In this document: piece after piece, positions 7,030 to 7,127 of the stretch
Numbering within the stretch: the stretch's first letter is position 1
Layout: every line of letters begins with the position of its first letter
Made by a program: the position numbers and the translations under genes
NCBI RefSeq assembly: GCF_003525665.1
Contig: NZ_DQDX01000113.1
Coordinates: 1-7,127, forward strand
Reading direction: 5' to 3'
From: Flavobacterium sp.
GTDB taxonomy: Bacteria; Bacteroidota; Bacteroidia; Flavobacteriales; Flavobacteriaceae
DNA: 7,127 nt
The notes under the pieces: generated by a model
Seen by the model: the letters and a program-made list of their open reading frames with translations, nothing else
Database searches by the model: none
What the model was told of the DNA's origin: nothing

Positions 7030-7127
7030 TTATTTTAATTCCAAAATTAAAACCGATTTTCCTTCTATTTGAATGTCATTTTTTAGATCAAATGATTTTT
7101 CTGTTAGAATATCTTTTCCTGATTTGT
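7030..7127 (-). CDS. C-terminal end of a probable GH13 enzyme (5' part outside the window)
   Basis: The minus strand is open from the right edge for 31 codons to a TAA at 7032-7030. The tail reads SGKDILTEKSFDLKNDI followed by QIEGKSVLILELK. This pattern, a 'sG.dvlt' turn, a short 'l...i.i' strand pair and a last 'k.vliLel' strand, is the usual end of the beta-sandwich C-terminal domain of GH13 enzymes such as cyclomaltodextrinase/neopullulanase-like proteins. The downstream amylase ends in a comparable way (SGKTSEVINGKVTV, GILLLEKN). The other two frames have stops within this stretch. Only the family-level call is offered, since no catalytic region is visible; the context beside a GH13 lipoprotein supports a maltodextrin-use cluster. 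Confidence 0.65.
   Translation of the reverse strand, partial: KSGKDILTEKSFDLKNDIQIEGKSVLILELK

Overview
The window is AT-rich DNA from the Bacteroidota, most likely a Flavobacterium-like member of the Flavobacteriaceae. Four signs support this: a secreted protein ending in a type IX secretion system (T9SS) type A sorting domain, TAnnTTTG-type -7 promoter elements in three intergenic gaps, start codons preceded by A-rich sequence without Shine-Dalgarno motifs, and lipoprotein signals on two enzymes. No foreign DNA, mobile element, CRISPR array or RNA gene was seen.

Every gene lies on the minus strand, so transcription order runs from high to low coordinates. (1) 7127-7030 is the last 31 codons of a gene whose end looks like the C-terminal beta domain of a GH13 enzyme. 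(2) 6967-5315 is a complete GH13 alpha-amylase-family lipoprotein with the expected catalytic residues. (3) 5230-4490 is a glycerophosphodiester phosphodiesterase, probably also a lipoprotein. (4) 4423-3206 is an HI0933/BaiN-family flavoprotein. (5) 3139 to the left edge is a large T9SS-secreted protein with a CUB-like domain, two FN3 repeats, a choice-of-anchor L domain, a DUF7619-like domain and a sorting domain cut off a few residues before its end. That last gene covers almost half of the window and is open throughout as 1046 codons.

The two right-hand genes look like the end of a maltodextrin/starch-use cluster. They are separated by 62 bases holding a long perfect inverted repeat. The next three genes each have a candidate promoter and gaps of 66-84 bases, so they are probably separate transcription units with no shared pathway.

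I see no evidence of an undescribed system. The points most worth following are the GH13 intergenic hairpin, whose G-U pairs fit only minus-strand RNA; the multidomain T9SS protein with an unassigned middle region; an operator-like inverted repeat on that protein's promoter; and the start codon of the flavoprotein. All intergenic gaps are under 90 bases, so no long non-coding stretch needs separate description.
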